A stretch of 64,000 nt of DNA from a bacterium (lineage in GTDB: Bacteria; JACRDZ01; JAQUKH01): contig JBFMCF010000033.1 in assembly GCA_040754625.1 (NCBI GenBank), forward strand, positions 1 to 64,000, written 5' to 3'. A model generated the notes under the pieces. It was given only the letters and a program-made list of their open reading frames with translations. It was not told the origin of the DNA and did not search any database. Of this stretch, positions 48,249 through 58,688 are shown in pieces. The position numbers and the translations under genes were made by a program. Position 1 is the first letter of the stretch; each line of letters opens with the position of its first letter.

Positions 48249-51200
48249 ATGCGGACAAAATTTTCTGTTTTGCTGATTACAGCTTTTTTTATGTTTGCTG
48301 CTGTAAGTTTTTCCCAAACAACCAATAATGGACAACCTCTTGACTCTCAGAGAAAAAAAGCGGAAAAAACCATGCGTGAAGGGAATTATAAGGACGCGCT
48401 GGAAATTTACAGCAAACTTGCCCTTGATAAAGATAATGACCCTAAGCTTGTCGCAAATGACATGAAAATGGCTGTTTCATGTTTTGCTAATCTTAACCGC
48501 ATTGACGAAATTGATAAATTCAGGGAAGAAGTTATCAAAGCCCAGGAGAATAATTGGTATCTTTTATTTCAGGCGGCAAATAGCTACTTTGATTATTATC
48601 AGCATTACGGTCACGTTATAGCCGGAGAGTTTCATCGCGGCGGACACCGCGGGGGCGGGAAATATGTAAATTCTTTTGAACGCGACCGGATAAGAGCTCT
48701 TCAGCTTATGACAGATGCCCTGGGAAAATCGGGAAATGAAACAGATACAAATGAGTTATCGAATTTTTATCTCCGGTTCGCGAGTATACTTATGGGTTAC
48801 AGGGAATATAATGAAGCATGGCGACTGCAGTATCTGAGCGATCTTTCAAAACTTCCGGATTACGAAGACGGATGGAGACACGACAGCAGGGTCATGGGAG
48901 CGCCGGTCAATCCTGACGGGACCCCTGTTTATTATAATATTCCGGAGAAATATGAAGCATCAAAAAACGACGGCGAACGCTGGCGCTGGATGCTTGCCCG
49001 GTTAGTGAAAATCAATCCGGAAAAAACCAGCCAGGCCATTACAATGTTTGCCGATTTTTTGCTTCAGCAGTTTGGAGTTCAAACTATCAGTTATGACAGC
49101 CGTCTTTTCCAGACAAATTATGCCCTCCATACTCTAAATGAAAACGAAACCATTGCAAAACTTGCGTCAGGCATAAAACGCTTTACCCTGCCCGAAGAAT
49201 TTCAATACATAAAGTTATATCAAAAAATTGCTGAAAAATTTAAAGACAGTTACAGTGAGCAGGCATTGAATAAACTGGCCCAGATTTTTGAAAACCGCCG
49301 GCAATATGACAAAGCGGTTGATTACTGGAAAAAGAGCAAAGAATTATATGGTGACAACAGCGGAAAACAAAGCAGAATTGACCGGATACTGAACAACTGG
49401 GGGCAATTCGAACCTGCCGGGGCCCATCCCGCGGGAAAAAATGCTGTAGTAGATTACCGTTTCAGAAACGGGAAAAAGGTATATTTTGAGGCGCATATAA
49501 TAAATGTAAATCAAATACTTAAAGATGTTAAATCATACATAAAATCCAATCCCCGCCAATTAGATTGGAATAAAATTAATGTTGGGGATATTGGTTATAG
49601 ATTAGTTAATGCAGATGAAAAAAAATACATAGGGGAAAAAGTAACAGAGTGGGAACTCGATCTTAAACCAAATGAAATGCATTTTGATAAACGTGTAACG
49701 ATTAAAACTCCGCTAAAAGATGCCGGTGCATATTTGCTTACGGCAAGGATGGCTGACGGCAATATAACTAAAATCATTATCTGGATTAATGATACTGTTA
49801 TTGTTAATAAAAGACTTAATAATGAAAACTACTTTTTTGCCGCTGATGCCGTTACAGGCGAGCCTTTATCAAAAGTAAATGTTGAGTTTTTCGGGTATTT
49901 CCAAAAATACACGCAAAAGGGTAATTATTACGATATTCTTATAACGAATTTTGCTGAATTTACGGATGAAAATGGACAGGTTGTCCCGGGACCCGATGAT
50001 TTAAAAAGAGATTATCAATGGCTTATCACCGCAACAACTGAAAATGGCAGGTTCGCGTATCTTGGATTTTCAGGATACTGGTATAGCAGCTATTATGATA
50101 GTGAATACAATCAGACAAAAGTCTTTACTATTACCGACCGGCCGGTATACAGGCCAAACCAACCGGTAAAATTTAAGGTATGGATTAACCAGGCCCAATA
50201 TGATAAGGATGACGTTTCCGCATTTGCGAACAGGGACTTCCATTTAAAAATAAATAATTCAAAAGGTGAGAAGGTCTTTGAAAAAAATTTTAAAAGCGAT
50301 GCCTATGGCGGAATAGACGGTGAATATTTGTTGCCCGAAGATGCCTCGCTTGGAGTCTACAATATTGATTTAAACAGCTATGGCGGGGGCAGTTTTCGCG
50401 TTGAAGAATATAAAAAACCTGAATTTGAAGTTAATATAGAAGCTCCCGCTGAACCGGTCATGCTGGGAGAAAAAATTACTGCAAAAATCAATGCAAAATA
50501 CTATTTCGGCGCGCCAGTAACAAAAGCAAAGGTAAAATATAAAATCCTGCGTTCTGAATACAGCGAAAACTGGTATCCTTCAGGTGACTGGGACTGGTTT
50601 TACGGCCGGGGTTACTGGTGGTTCTCTTATGATTATAACTGGTATCCGGGATGGAATTTATGGGGATGCAGACGGCCGTTCATGTGGTGGTGGCGGAAAA
50701 GCAATATACCGCCCGAAGTCGTTGCGGAAGGAGAAGTGGAAATCGGGGAAGACGGGACAACCAAAATTGAAATTGATACGATACTCGCGAAAGAACTGCA
50801 TGGCAATGACACCAACCACAGATACGAAATTACCGCTGAAGTCACCGACCAATCCAGGCGGACCATTGTCGGAACAGGGACAGTCCTTGTCGCAAGCGCC
50901 CCGTTTAAAGTCTATGCGTGGGTTGATAAAGGGCATTACCGTGCAGGTGATGTTATTGCTGCAAATTTCTCGGCGCAAACACTGGATAACAAACCGGTCA
51001 AAGGAAAAGGGAAACTTGAGCTTTATAAAATAAGCTATAAAAATGATAAACCGGTTGAAAAATCCGTCCAGAAATGGAATCTTGATACAAATGACAGGGG
51101 TGTGTCACATATCCAGATAAAAGGTTCTGAGGCAGGGCAGTACCGCCTGTCATACAGGGTTACAGATTCAAAAAAACACACAATTGAAGGCGGGTATATA

Positions 51201-54200
51201 TTCTGTATAAGAGGGGAAGGATTCGAAGGGAAAGAATTCCGTTTTAATGAGATAGAGCTTATTCCCGATAAACGTGAATATTCACCCGGTGATAAAGTAA
51301 AATTGATGATAAATACTGACCGCAAAGGAAGCACGGTAGTCCTTTTTGTCCGGCCGGCAAACAGTATTTATCTCAAACCGAAGATAATCAGGATGACCGG
51401 TAAAAGTGTGGTGGAAGAAATTGAAATAACGAAAAAAGATATGCCGAACTTTTTTGTTGAAGCATTTACCATCAGCAATGGCAAAATCTTCAGCGAAACG
51501 AAAGAAATTATAGTTCCTCCTGAAAAACGCGTGCTCAATGTTGAAGTCATTCCGTCATCCAAATCATATAAACCCGGTGAAAAAGCAAAAATAAAAATCA
51601 GGCTGACAGACTTCTTCAATAAACCATTTGCCGGGTCAACTGTCATGAGTGTGTATGACAAGTCTGTTGAATATATCTCCGGAGGTTCAAACGTCCCTGA
51701 GATAAAGGCGTTCTTCTGGAAATGGCGCAGGCATCATTATCCGCAGACTTCGTCAAGCCTGGACAGATATTTTTACAACCTGATACCCAAAGGAGAAACC
51801 GGTATGCAGGATATCGGTGTGTTTGGCCGTTCAACAGCCGATGGATTTGCGGAAGGTGAAATCAATCAACCTAAAAATATACGTTATAGCGTCGGTAAGG
51901 CAAAATTTAAATCACTTTCATTTTCTATGACTAAAGAATCTGAAGAAGGGATGCCTGAAGAAGAATCAAAGGAAGACCAAACTGAACCTGAAACTGAAGT
52001 TATCCAGCCTTCCGTAAGAAAACAATTTGCTGACACCGCCTTCTGGACCGCGTCGCTTATGACAAATGAAGACGGTACTGCCGAAGTAGAATTTAACATG
52101 CCTGAAAATCTAACGGGATGGAAGATAAGAACATGGGCCATGGGGCAAGGAACAAAAGTTGGTGAAGGAACAGCAGAAGTTGTGACAACAAAAAATTTGA
52201 TTTTAAGGCTCCAGGCACCGCGGTTTTTTGTTGAAAAAGACGAGGTTGTTTTGTCTACCAACGTTCACAACTATCTTGAAAACAAGAAATCCGTCCAGGC
52301 GGTATTGGAACTTGACGGGCAGTGTCTTGAATCCATTGACAAATTATCACGGACAGATGAGATACCTGCCAATGGAGAAAAACGTTTTGACTGGCGCGTA
52401 AAAGTTATAAGTGAGGGAAAAGCGGTTATACGCATGAAAGCTTTAACTGACGAAGAATCCGATGCGATGGAAATGAGTTTTCCAGTCTATGTCCACGGCA
52501 TCCTGAAAACCGATTCATTTTGCGGTGTTATCCGGAGGGAGGAAAACAGCTCAAAATTTGATATTAATGTCCCTGCGGAAAGGAGAATTGACCAGTCGCG
52601 CCTTGAGGTCCGCTACTCCCCGACCCTTGCGGGAGCAATGGTTGATGCCCTGCCATATCTTGTGGAATATCAATATGGATGTACAGAACAAATACTGAAC
52701 CGTTTCTTGCCGACGGTAATAACCCAGAGGATACTTAACAAAATGGGAATTGACCTTAAAAGTGTTTATGATAAACAGACCAACCTGAACGCACAGGAAA
52801 TCGGTAATGACAAAGAACGGGCAAAACAATGGAAACGCTGGAATCGTAATCCGGTATTCGATAAAAATATAGTTAATGATATGGTTAAAAAAGGAGTAAA
52901 CCGTCTGGCTGAAATGCAGTTGTCCGACGGCGGGTGGGGATGGTTTTCGGGATGGGGCGAATATTCGTATCCGCATACAACCGCGTATGTTGTTCACGGC
53001 CTGCAGACAGCGAAAGAAAACCAGGTGGCAATCGTGCCCGGCGTGCTTGAAAACGGAATAAGATGGCTTGAAAATTATCAGAATGGAGAATTGACAAAAC
53101 TTAAAAATAATGAAGAACAAAAAAAACCCCGTAAATCAAGCGCTGATAATCTGGATGCGTTTGTCTACATGGTATTGGTTGACGCAAATGTCAGGAATGA
53201 CGAAATGCTCGGCTTTTTATACCGGGACCGCAATAACCTCGCGGTATACGCAAAATCAATGCTTGGAATAGCCCTTTATAAACAGCAGGAAAAGGCAAAA
53301 CTTGATATGATTATGCAAAATATCGAGCAATATCTTGTTCAGGATGAAGAAAACCAGACGGCATGGCTCAACCTTAACAACGGCGGTTACTGGTGGTACT
53401 GGTACGGCAGTGAATATGAAGCGCATGCCTATTACCTTAAACTACTGTCATATACCGATCCTTTGAGTAAAAAAGCTTCCGGGCTTGTTAAATACCTGCT
53501 CAATAACCGCAAAAATTCAACTTATTGGAACTCCACGCGGGACACAGGTTTATGTATTGAGGCGATGGCGGATTATCTAAAGGCAAGCGGGGAAGACAAT
53601 CCGGATATGACCGTTCAGATTTATATCGATACTCAAAAAATGAAGGAAGTAAAAATAACCGCGAAAGACCTTTTTGTGTTTGACAACAAACTTGTTATGC
53701 TTGGTGACGAGATTAAAGAAGGCAGGCGCACAATTGAAATAAAAAAGAAAGGTCCCGGCCCGCTATATTTTAATGCTTATCTCACAAATTTCTCGCTTGA
53801 AGATTTTATCTCCAAAACAGGACTGGAAATTAAAGTGGAAAGAAAATATTATAAACTCAATCGCGCCGATAAAACCGTTAAAGTTTCCGGTTCGCGCGGG
53901 CAGGCGGTTGATCAAAAAGTTGAAAAGTATGAACGTGAAAAACTTGAAAACCTTGATATGCTGAAAAGCGGAGATTTAGTAGAGATAGAGCTGGAAATAG
54001 ACAGTAAAAACGATTATGAATATATCGTATTTGAAGATTTAAAAGCCGCCGGATTCGAACCTGTCGAACTTAGAAGCGGTTATGGAGGGAACGATATGGG
54101 GGCTTATATGGAACTTCGCGATGAACGTGTGTGCTTTTTCGTCCGCGGTCTTGCGCGCGGCAAGCACAGTATCGCATACAGGATGCGGGCTGAAATCCCG

Positions 54201-54308
54201 GGCAGGTTCAGCGCATTGCCTGCAAAAGCTTTTGCAATGTATGCCCCTGAATTGAAAGCCAATTCAGATGAGATAAAATTGAAAATCGAAGATGTTGACG
54301 GATTCTGA
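48249..54308 (+). CDS. Alpha-2-macroglobulin family protein with thioester
   Basis: The 2,019-residue exported protein has a signal peptide ([20 protein letters not shown]), an unusual N-terminal TPR-like helical region (about 30-390), then macroglobulin domains (about 400-1100) and the A2M-family core ([20 protein letters not shown]). The thioester motif CTEQ begins at Cys1478 inside YQYGCTEQ, followed by an alpha/alpha thioester domain with [20 protein letters not shown]. The C-terminus has a receptor-binding-like beta domain. Bacterial members trap proteases in the periplasm. It is larger than E. coli YfhM (about 1,650) and lacks the usual penicillin-binding-protein 1C neighbour. There is no lipobox. 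Confidence 0.93.
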   Translation: MRTKFSVLLITAFFMFAAVSFSQTTNNGQPLDSQRKKAEKTMREGNYKDALEIYSKLALDKDNDPKLVANDMKMAVSCFANLNRIDEIDKFREEVIKAQENNWYLLFQAANSYFDYYQHYGHVIAGEFHRGGHRGGGKYVNSFERDRIRALQLMTDALGKSGNETDTNELSNFYLRFASILMGYREYNEAWRLQYLSDLSKLPDYEDGWRHDSRVMGAPVNPDGTPVYYNIPEKYEASKNDGERWRWMLARLVKINPEKTSQAITMFADFLLQQFGVQTISYDSRLFQTNYALHTLNENETIAKLASGIKRFTLPEEFQYIKLYQKIAEKFKDSYSEQALNKLAQIFENRRQYDKAVDYWKKSKELYGDNSGKQSRIDRILNNWGQFEPAGAHPAGKNAVVDYRFRNGKKVYFEAHIINVNQILKDVKSYIKSNPRQLDWNKINVGDIGYRLVNADEKKYIGEKVTEWELDLKPNEMHFDKRVTIKTPLKDAGAYLLTARMADGNITKIIIWINDTVIVNKRLNNENYFFAADAVTGEPLSKVNVEFFGYFQKYTQKGNYYDILITNFAEFTDENGQVVPGPDDLKRDYQWLITATTENGRFAYLGFSGYWYSSYYDSEYNQTKVFTITDRPVYRPNQPVKFKVWINQAQYDKDDVSAFANRDFHLKINNSKGEKVFEKNFKSDAYGGIDGEYLLPEDASLGVYNIDLNSYGGGSFRVEEYKKPEFEVNIEAPAEPVMLGEKITAKINAKYYFGAPVTKAKVKYKILRSEYSENWYPSGDWDWFYGRGYWWFSYDYNWYPGWNLWGCRRPFMWWWRKSNIPPEVVAEGEVEIGEDGTTKIEIDTILAKELHGNDTNHRYEITAEVTDQSRRTIVGTGTVLVASAPFKVYAWVDKGHYRAGDVIAANFSAQTLDNKPVKGKGKLELYKISYKNDKPVEKSVQKWNLDTNDRGVSHIQIKGSEAGQYRLSYRVTDSKKHTIEGGYIFCIRGEGFEGKEFRFNEIELIPDKREYSPGDKVKLMINTDRKGSTVVLFVRPANSIYLKPKIIRMTGKSVVEEIEITKKDMPNFFVEAFTISNGKIFSETKEIIVPPEKRVLNVEVIPSSKSYKPGEKAKIKIRLTDFFNKPFAGSTVMSVYDKSVEYISGGSNVPEIKAFFWKWRRHHYPQTSSSLDRYFYNLIPKGETGMQDIGVFGRSTADGFAEGEINQPKNIRYSVGKAKFKSLSFSMTKESEEGMPEEESKEDQTEPETEVIQPSVRKQFADTAFWTASLMTNEDGTAEVEFNMPENLTGWKIRTWAMGQGTKVGEGTAEVVTTKNLILRLQAPRFFVEKDEVVLSTNVHNYLENKKSVQAVLELDGQCLESIDKLSRTDEIPANGEKRFDWRVKVISEGKAVIRMKALTDEESDAMEMSFPVYVHGILKTDSFCGVIRREENSSKFDINVPAERRIDQSRLEVRYSPTLAGAMVDALPYLVEYQYGCTEQILNRFLPTVITQRILNKMGIDLKSVYDKQTNLNAQEIGNDKERAKQWKRWNRNPVFDKNIVNDMVKKGVNRLAEMQLSDGGWGWFSGWGEYSYPHTTAYVVHGLQTAKENQVAIVPGVLENGIRWLENYQNGELTKLKNNEEQKKPRKSSADNLDAFVYMVLVDANVRNDEMLGFLYRDRNNLAVYAKSMLGIALYKQQEKAKLDMIMQNIEQYLVQDEENQTAWLNLNNGGYWWYWYGSEYEAHAYYLKLLSYTDPLSKKASGLVKYLLNNRKNSTYWNSTRDTGLCIEAMADYLKASGEDNPDMTVQIYIDTQKMKEVKITAKDLFVFDNKLVMLGDEIKEGRRTIEIKKKGPGPLYFNAYLTNFSLEDFISKTGLEIKVERKYYKLNRADKTVKVSGSRGQAVDQKVEKYEREKLENLDMLKSGDLVEIELEIDSKNDYEYIVFEDLKAAGFEPVELRSGYGGNDMGAYMELRDERVCFFVRGLARGKHSIAYRMRAEIPGRFSALPAKAFAMYAPELKANSDEIKLKIEDVDGF

Positions 54309-54312
54309 CACT

Positions 54313-54993
54313 TTATTTTTTTTCTGTGACCTTACCGTCCTCAATATGCACCACCCTGTCCGCGATCTCTCCGATTTTCGGGTTATGGGTGACAATTATA
54401 AGAGTTGTGTTATATTTTTTATTTAACTCTTTTAATGTGGAAATTATTTTGCCGCCGGTGTGTATATCAAGGTTGCCCGTCGGTTCATCGGCAAGGATTA
54501 GTTTTGGTTTTTTAGCCATGGCCCTCGCGATTGCCACCCTCTGTTGTTCGCCCCCGGAAAGCTGGGATGGGAATTTATTGCTTTTGTCTGAAAGTCCGAC
54601 TATGTCCAGATATTTTTCCGCGGCCGATTTAATTTCATTATGGTCCCACGGTAAAATTTCAAGGCCCGCCTCGACATTTTCCTTCGCGGTTAACGTGGGC
54701 AGTAAATTATAAAACTGAAAAATAAACCCTATTTTGTCCCGCCTGAAATAAGTTAATTTTTCACTGTCGAGTTTTGTCAATTCAACCCCGTCCACGGTTA
54801 TTTTACTTGAATTTGGATAATCCAGCCCGCCGATAAGGTTAAGTAATGTCGTTTTCCCGCTGCCCGAAACGCCCAGGATTACTACCAATTCACCTTCACC
54901 TGCCGAGAAATCCGCTCCATTAATTACATCTGTCCTGATTTCGTCAACGCAATAATATTTACTTATATTTTCAAGCTTAATAATTTCTTTCAT
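54313..54993 (-). CDS. LolD-like ABC transporter ATPase
   Basis: The 226-residue ATPase has Walker [11 protein letters not shown]-loop [18 protein letters not shown], signature [16 protein letters not shown] and Walker [13 protein letters not shown], the MacB/LolD subfamily pattern. It is convergent with the alpha-2-macroglobulin gene (4 bases apart) and has no permease adjacent. The FtsX-type permease at 37767 lacks an ATPase, so the two may form one transporter. The start at 54993 is chosen because the N-terminal extension translates a repeat. Confidence 0.9.
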   Translation of the reverse strand: MKEIIKLENISKYYCVDEIRTDVINGADFSAGEGELVVILGVSGSGKTTLLNLIGGLDYPNSSKITVDGVELTKLDSEKLTYFRRDKIGFIFQFYNLLPTLTAKENVEAGLEILPWDHNEIKSAAEKYLDIVGLSDKSNKFPSQLSGGEQQRVAIARAMAKKPKLILADEPTGNLDIHTGGKIISTLKELNKKYNTTLIIVTHNPKIGEIADRVVHIEDGKVTEKK

Positions 54994-55019
54994 AAATTTT
55001 TTTCTATTAGAACTCCCCT

Positions 55020-55125
55020 TCATCCCCTCTTTTAATTTAAAAAAAAGAGGAAAGTAACAGCAGAATTTCATTTTTTCTTACACCTCCTCTTTTTTCAAAG
55101 AGGAGGTTGGGAGGAGTTCATAATT
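55020..55125. repeat. CCCCTCTTTT/AAAGAGGAGG repeat pair
   Basis: TCATCCCCTCTTTTAATTT with AAAAAAAGAGGAAAG, and ACCTCCTCTTTTTTC with AAAGAGGAGGTTGGGAGGAG, form two adjacent hairpins. Similar to the 43733 hairpin. They fill the gap between the ABC ATPase and the UROD-like gene. Confidence 0.5.
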
Positions 55126-55138
55126 TCATTTTTCATGT

Positions 55139-56203
55139 TTATTTTGACATTATTTCAACTAACTCTTTTGTATGTTTTAAAAGGCCTAAAACATATTCCG
55201 CTTCTTTCTCGCTCTTTGTCCCTAACCCACAGCTTGGGGTAAAAATTGAGTTTTCAATCATTAATTCTCTGTCAATGCCTTTATTTGCTAAATTATTCAG
55301 GATTTCCTGAAATTTATTCTTTAAATCTTCAATTGATATTTTAAGCTCCATTGCGTTAGTCGGGACAATACCCCATGCCAGAATTCCGCCTTTTTCCAAA
55401 AATTTTTTTACTTCCGCAGGATAAAGCGTGAATTTTTCCGCATAGCTCCAGGCGTCAAAATTGACTATATCCACACCTGATTCAAAAAGCATCGGCCAAT
55501 CCGTGTTCCCGCAGCAATGGACGCCCGTCAGCGCATTGGATTTTTCTTTTACAATGGCAAAAATCTCCTCCAGGAGGGTTATAACTCTTTCTCTTGTCAG
55601 CGGGCAAAAAGCCGATCCGAAAGACGAAAGATACGGCTCATCAAAAAAGATAATTATATTTTTGCCGGATTTATTTTTAAGCTGTTCTGCCTGCCATACT
55701 GCTTTCATGGATAAAACTTTCGCGATTGCTTCAAGCATCGGTTCATCATATAATAAAGACTTCCCGAAGCTGTCAACGGCGGAAAACGCAAAAGTAAACG
55801 GGCCTGTAACATGCCCTTTAATCATAAGTGTTTTATTTAAATCTTTCTGCCCGGTATTTTCCAAAAAATAATATAAACCGCCCGCGCGTTCCCTGGTTAT
55901 TTTAAAAAAATCCAAATCCCCCTCGATAAACTTCTCATACATTTTTGTAAGCGCATTTTCTTTATCCTCACCGGGATTCAAAACAAGTTTGTCTTTTTTT
56001 GAATCATAGATAATTGCCGGCATCCCGTCCAGATACTGGAATATCATATCTTCTTTTTTATCTTTCTTTACCAACTGGGGCCAGAACGGTATCCCGGGGA
56101 CTGACGAGAATATTAAATCAACCGCTTTTTTAGGTGCTAAGTACGGCAGGCTCCCGATTCCCGTGGCTAGGCCGCTTATTGAAATTTTTTTATCAGATTT
56201 CAT
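55139..56203 (-). CDS. UROD/MetE-like superfamily protein
   Basis: The 354-residue TIM-barrel protein carries GLATGIGSLPYLAPKKAVDL, IKGHVTGPFTFAFS, FFDEPYLSSFGSAF, TGVHCCGNTDWPMLF, DAWSYAEKF and FTPSCGLGTKSEKEA. The His-Cys...Cys pattern (HCCGN, PSCGLG) is the zinc site of cobalamin-independent methionine synthase-like enzymes. It is shorter than MetE (about 750) and resembles the archaeal/anaerobe 'core' methyltransferases that act with corrinoid or an unknown methyl donor. The gene is not near other methionine genes. Confidence 0.85.
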   Translation of the reverse strand: MKSDKKISISGLATGIGSLPYLAPKKAVDLIFSSVPGIPFWPQLVKKDKKEDMIFQYLDGMPAIIYDSKKDKLVLNPGEDKENALTKMYEKFIEGDLDFFKITRERAGGLYYFLENTGQKDLNKTLMIKGHVTGPFTFAFSAVDSFGKSLLYDEPMLEAIAKVLSMKAVWQAEQLKNKSGKNIIIFFDEPYLSSFGSAFCPLTRERVITLLEEIFAIVKEKSNALTGVHCCGNTDWPMLFESGVDIVNFDAWSYAEKFTLYPAEVKKFLEKGGILAWGIVPTNAMELKISIEDLKNKFQEILNNLANKGIDRELMIENSIFTPSCGLGTKSEKEAEYVLGLLKHTKELVEIMSK

Positions 56204-56222
56204 TTTTTTCTCCCCAGTTAAG

Positions 56223-56253
56223 AATAGGTCTTATAAGACATATACGACCTATT
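56223..56253. promoter_or_regulatory. AATAGGTC...GACCTATT dyad in a divergent promoter region
   Basis: AATAGGTCTTATAAG and ATACGACCTATT form inverted arms about 20 bases upstream of the UROD-like gene and 85 bases upstream of the divergent unknown gene. The symmetry suggests an operator or a leader hairpin; no cognate regulator is adjacent. Confidence 0.35.
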
Positions 56254-56337
56254 AATTTTATTGTTAAAAAACTAAATAGTCAAGAAAAATAGGCATTTAG
56301 TCGATATATCTTCTGTCTTTAAAATTTGGAGGAAACC

Positions 56338-57252
56338 ATGCCGGAAAAAAACAACGAATACCCGATAATAGAAATGAAATTTACTTCAGAAGAAGACCTC
56401 ATATATCTTGTTAAACAAAAATTAGTGCAGGTCGAACCGGACATAAAAATCATAAAAGAAAAAAAATTATCGTTTGAAGATGAGGACAATTTTTACCTGC
56501 TGGCACATGATAAAAACAGCAAATTCGTCCTTATAGCGGTTAAAATATATGAAGATGAAAATTGGCTTTACCGTATTGTTGACCATTTTGAATGGTTCCA
56601 GCATTATCTCCAGAGATGGCACGATACGCTCCCGAAAAATGAACGAAAGGAACTTAACCTGAAAGACGCAAGGATAATCCTGATTGCCCCGTCTTTTTCA
56701 GACTCTTTAAAAAAATGCGTCCCTTACTTATCGCTGTCTTTAAACCTTTACGAGTATCGTTATCTCAAAATAGGCTACCAGCAGCAAGGCCTGCTTTTAA
56801 ATCCCGTTAAATGGAAAAATGTCCAAACGGAAAACCCGTCTGAATTAAATATCAATCCCCCGCTGAAGCCGATTCTTGACAATTTTCTTAAAAAACTTTC
56901 AAAACTGGATTCAAAAATAGTCTTAAACTATGAAAAAAACCATATTGATATATTGTTTAACGACCAATCTCTGGGACAGGTCCGTTTCGCAAAAAAGTTT
57001 TTCTGGATAGACACGGGATTGGGGTCATGGCAAAGCATATGCGTGGAAAATGAGGCATCTTCGGATATCGCGTGGGAAAAACTGAAATTAATATACCTGC
57101 ATCTTGGCGGCGAAAACGAGGAAGGGTTTGAAGAAGATACAGCACTCTTGCCTGAACATAGTTTGCCGGAAAAAACCCCGAATGAACTGACCCGGGAAGA
57201 AATTACGGAATTAAACAAAATAGACCAGGATGTAAGGAATATTCTTAACTAA
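56338..57252 (+). CDS. Unknown protein with a possible PD-(D/E)XK-like fold
   Basis: The 304-residue soluble protein contains FVLIAVKIYEDENWLYRIVD, HFEWFQHYLQRWHD and ARIILIAPSFSDSLKKC, YEYRYLKIGYQ. The pattern (strand with I-x-V-K, a helix, then IILIAPSFSxSLK and a strand) resembles NucS/DUF91-type nuclease folds, but the acidic residues are not convincingly conserved. The ATG at 56338 follows TGGAGGAA. Its stop overlaps the stop of the convergent EndoIII-like gene by 4 bases. I assign no function. Confidence 0.6.
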   Translation: MPEKNNEYPIIEMKFTSEEDLIYLVKQKLVQVEPDIKIIKEKKLSFEDEDNFYLLAHDKNSKFVLIAVKIYEDENWLYRIVDHFEWFQHYLQRWHDTLPKNERKELNLKDARIILIAPSFSDSLKKCVPYLSLSLNLYEYRYLKIGYQQQGLLLNPVKWKNVQTENPSELNINPPLKPILDNFLKKLSKLDSKIVLNYEKNHIDILFNDQSLGQVRFAKKFFWIDTGLGSWQSICVENEASSDIAWEKLKLIYLHLGGENEEGFEEDTALLPEHSLPEKTPNELTREEITELNKIDQDVRNILN

Positions 57253-57890
57253 ATCCCTTTGATTGGGCATAAAGAACACTTCGGGTTTTTCTTTAAACAA
57301 AATTCCTTCCCCAGCTTTACAATCAATGCATGGTATTCGTTATATAATTTAATGTCCGGCGGCAGGTTTTTTTCAAAAAATCCTTTTATTTCATCATAAG
57401 ACAAATCATCTTTAATGAATTTATGCCTTGTGAAAATCCTGCGGGTATAAGCATCAACAACAAACGATAATTTCCCGCCCGCGTAAAGCATTATACTATC
57501 CGCGGTTTCCGGGCCGATTCCTGAAATACCGAGAAGGATTCTACGTAAAATATTTTCCTCACAGCCTAACATTTTTCGAAGGCCTCCTTTATATTCGGAG
57601 AAAAGACATTCCAGAAAATTTTTCAGCCGTTTTGCCTTTAAATTATAATACCCGCTCGATTTTATCAACAGGCCCAGTTTTTCCGGAGGAACAATATAAA
57701 GCTTGCGCGGGGTCAGGACTTTATTTTTTTTAAGATTTTGAATGGATATCGAAACATTTTTCCATGAGGTATTCTGGGTAAGTATCGCTCCAACAATCAC
57801 TTCAAAAGGTGTGTCTCCCGGCCACCAATGTTGAGGGCCGAAACAAGAATACAATTTATCGTAAATTAATCTGATCCTTTTATCATTCAT
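57249..57890 (-). CDS. Endonuclease III-like DNA glycosylase
   Basis: The 213-residue HhH-GPD protein has the hairpin GISGIGPETADSIMLYAG, catalytic Asp in FVVDAYTRRIF and a partial iron-sulfur loop CLKKNPKCSLCPIKGI. EndoIII enzymes remove oxidised pyrimidines; the TQNTSWKNV motif points to the MIG/'DNA endonuclease III-related' archaeal-like subgroup. The usual fourth cluster cysteine five residues after the third is missing, because the protein stops after GI. The usual catalytic Lys position is occupied by Tyr/Glu (GPETADS rather than GRKTAN), as in monofunctional glycosylases. Confidence 0.87.
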   Translation of the reverse strand: MNDKRIRLIYDKLYSCFGPQHWWPGDTPFEVIVGAILTQNTSWKNVSISIQNLKKNKVLTPRKLYIVPPEKLGLLIKSSGYYNLKAKRLKNFLECLFSEYKGGLRKMLGCEENILRRILLGISGIGPETADSIMLYAGGKLSFVVDAYTRRIFTRHKFIKDDLSYDEIKGFFEKNLPPDIKLYNEYHALIVKLGKEFCLKKNPKCSLCPIKGI

Positions 57891-57907
57891 TATCTACTGT
57901 CTTGACC

Positions 57908-57988
57908 TGCAAAGCTGCTTCCGTGAATCGTTATACGTGATTCGTGTTCCGTTTACGGATCACGGTCCATGAACCACGAGTCACGTTT
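57908..57988. repeat. GTGATTCGTG/GGATCACG-word module
   Basis: TCCGTGAATCGTTATACGTG, ATTCGTGTTCCGTTTACGGA and TCACGGTCCATGAACCACGA (adjacent windows) are variants of one word, with inverted halves. GGATCACG and ACGAGTCACG match the last unit of the dnaX linker. Confidence 0.55.
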
Positions 57989-57990
57989 TT

Positions 57991-58587
57991 TTATTTAGAG
58001 ACAACCTTTTCCACACCGGATGCTTCAACAATTACATAACCGAATTCCTCGCTGTTCGATTTGTCCCCGGCGCCGAGAATTTTCGCGGTTATCATCACCC
58101 AGTCCCCGGGTGAATATTTTTTTAGTTCTCTTTCCATTTTTTTTTCAAAATACGCAAAAAATAATCCATCTCTTCTGGTTACCAGGTCTTTCGAACTTAA
58201 ATTTCTCGCCAACAAATACCATTTTATCCTGCCGTCATCAGCAACCCCAATTTTATCTAAATAACAAATCCATGTAATCTTCCTGTCCTGGTATACAATC
58301 GGCGACTTGTGGACTTCATCCCATGTCAAATCGCCTTTTTCTTCCAGGTATATTTTGTCGACCATATTTTTCGGGACCCAGAATGTAATTTTGGCCTGGA
58401 CCCACTGCCCTCTTTCATCCACCTGTTCGATAATTATATTATTAAAAAGCATTCCCGCCGCGGGACCGTCAGGGTCGGTATAAATCTCTGTCGATTTATC
58501 TTTTATTTTAAGTTCAACGGCATTTATGGAATTCCCTCCTAAAAAAACCAACAAACTAAACAGGATAATTTTTTTCTTCATAATCAT
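57991..58587 (-). CDS. Exported protein of unknown function with SH3-like N-terminal part
   Basis: A 198-residue product with a signal peptide (IILFSLLVFLGGNSINA), then a bacterial-SH3-like segment (STEIYTDPDGPAAGMLFNNI, RGQWVQAKITFWVPKNMVD) and a C-terminal OB-like part (KKYSPGDWVMITAKILG). No catalytic motif is visible. It is transcribed towards the EndoIII-like gene and diverges from the TatD-radical SAM gene. Confidence 0.75.
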   Translation of the reverse strand: MIMKKKIILFSLLVFLGGNSINAVELKIKDKSTEIYTDPDGPAAGMLFNNIIIEQVDERGQWVQAKITFWVPKNMVDKIYLEEKGDLTWDEVHKSPIVYQDRKITWICYLDKIGVADDGRIKWYLLARNLSSKDLVTRRDGLFFAYFEKKMERELKKYSPGDWVMITAKILGAGDKSNSEEFGYVIVEASGVEKVVSK

Positions 58588-58688
58588 ACCCCTTATATAT
58601 TTGTTATTTTACAGGATTAGTGATAAAATATTGTAAATTTTTGAATATTATAATACCAATTTTTAATAAAAATAACAACAGCCAAATT

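Noticed and set aside
50584-51033. A 149-residue plus-strand frame inside the alpha-2-macroglobulin gene
   Set aside because: Shadow frame caused by the Trp-rich codons; no ribosome site.
58020-58542. Plus-strand frames opposite the SH3-like exported gene
   Set aside because: Antisense shadows without start signals.
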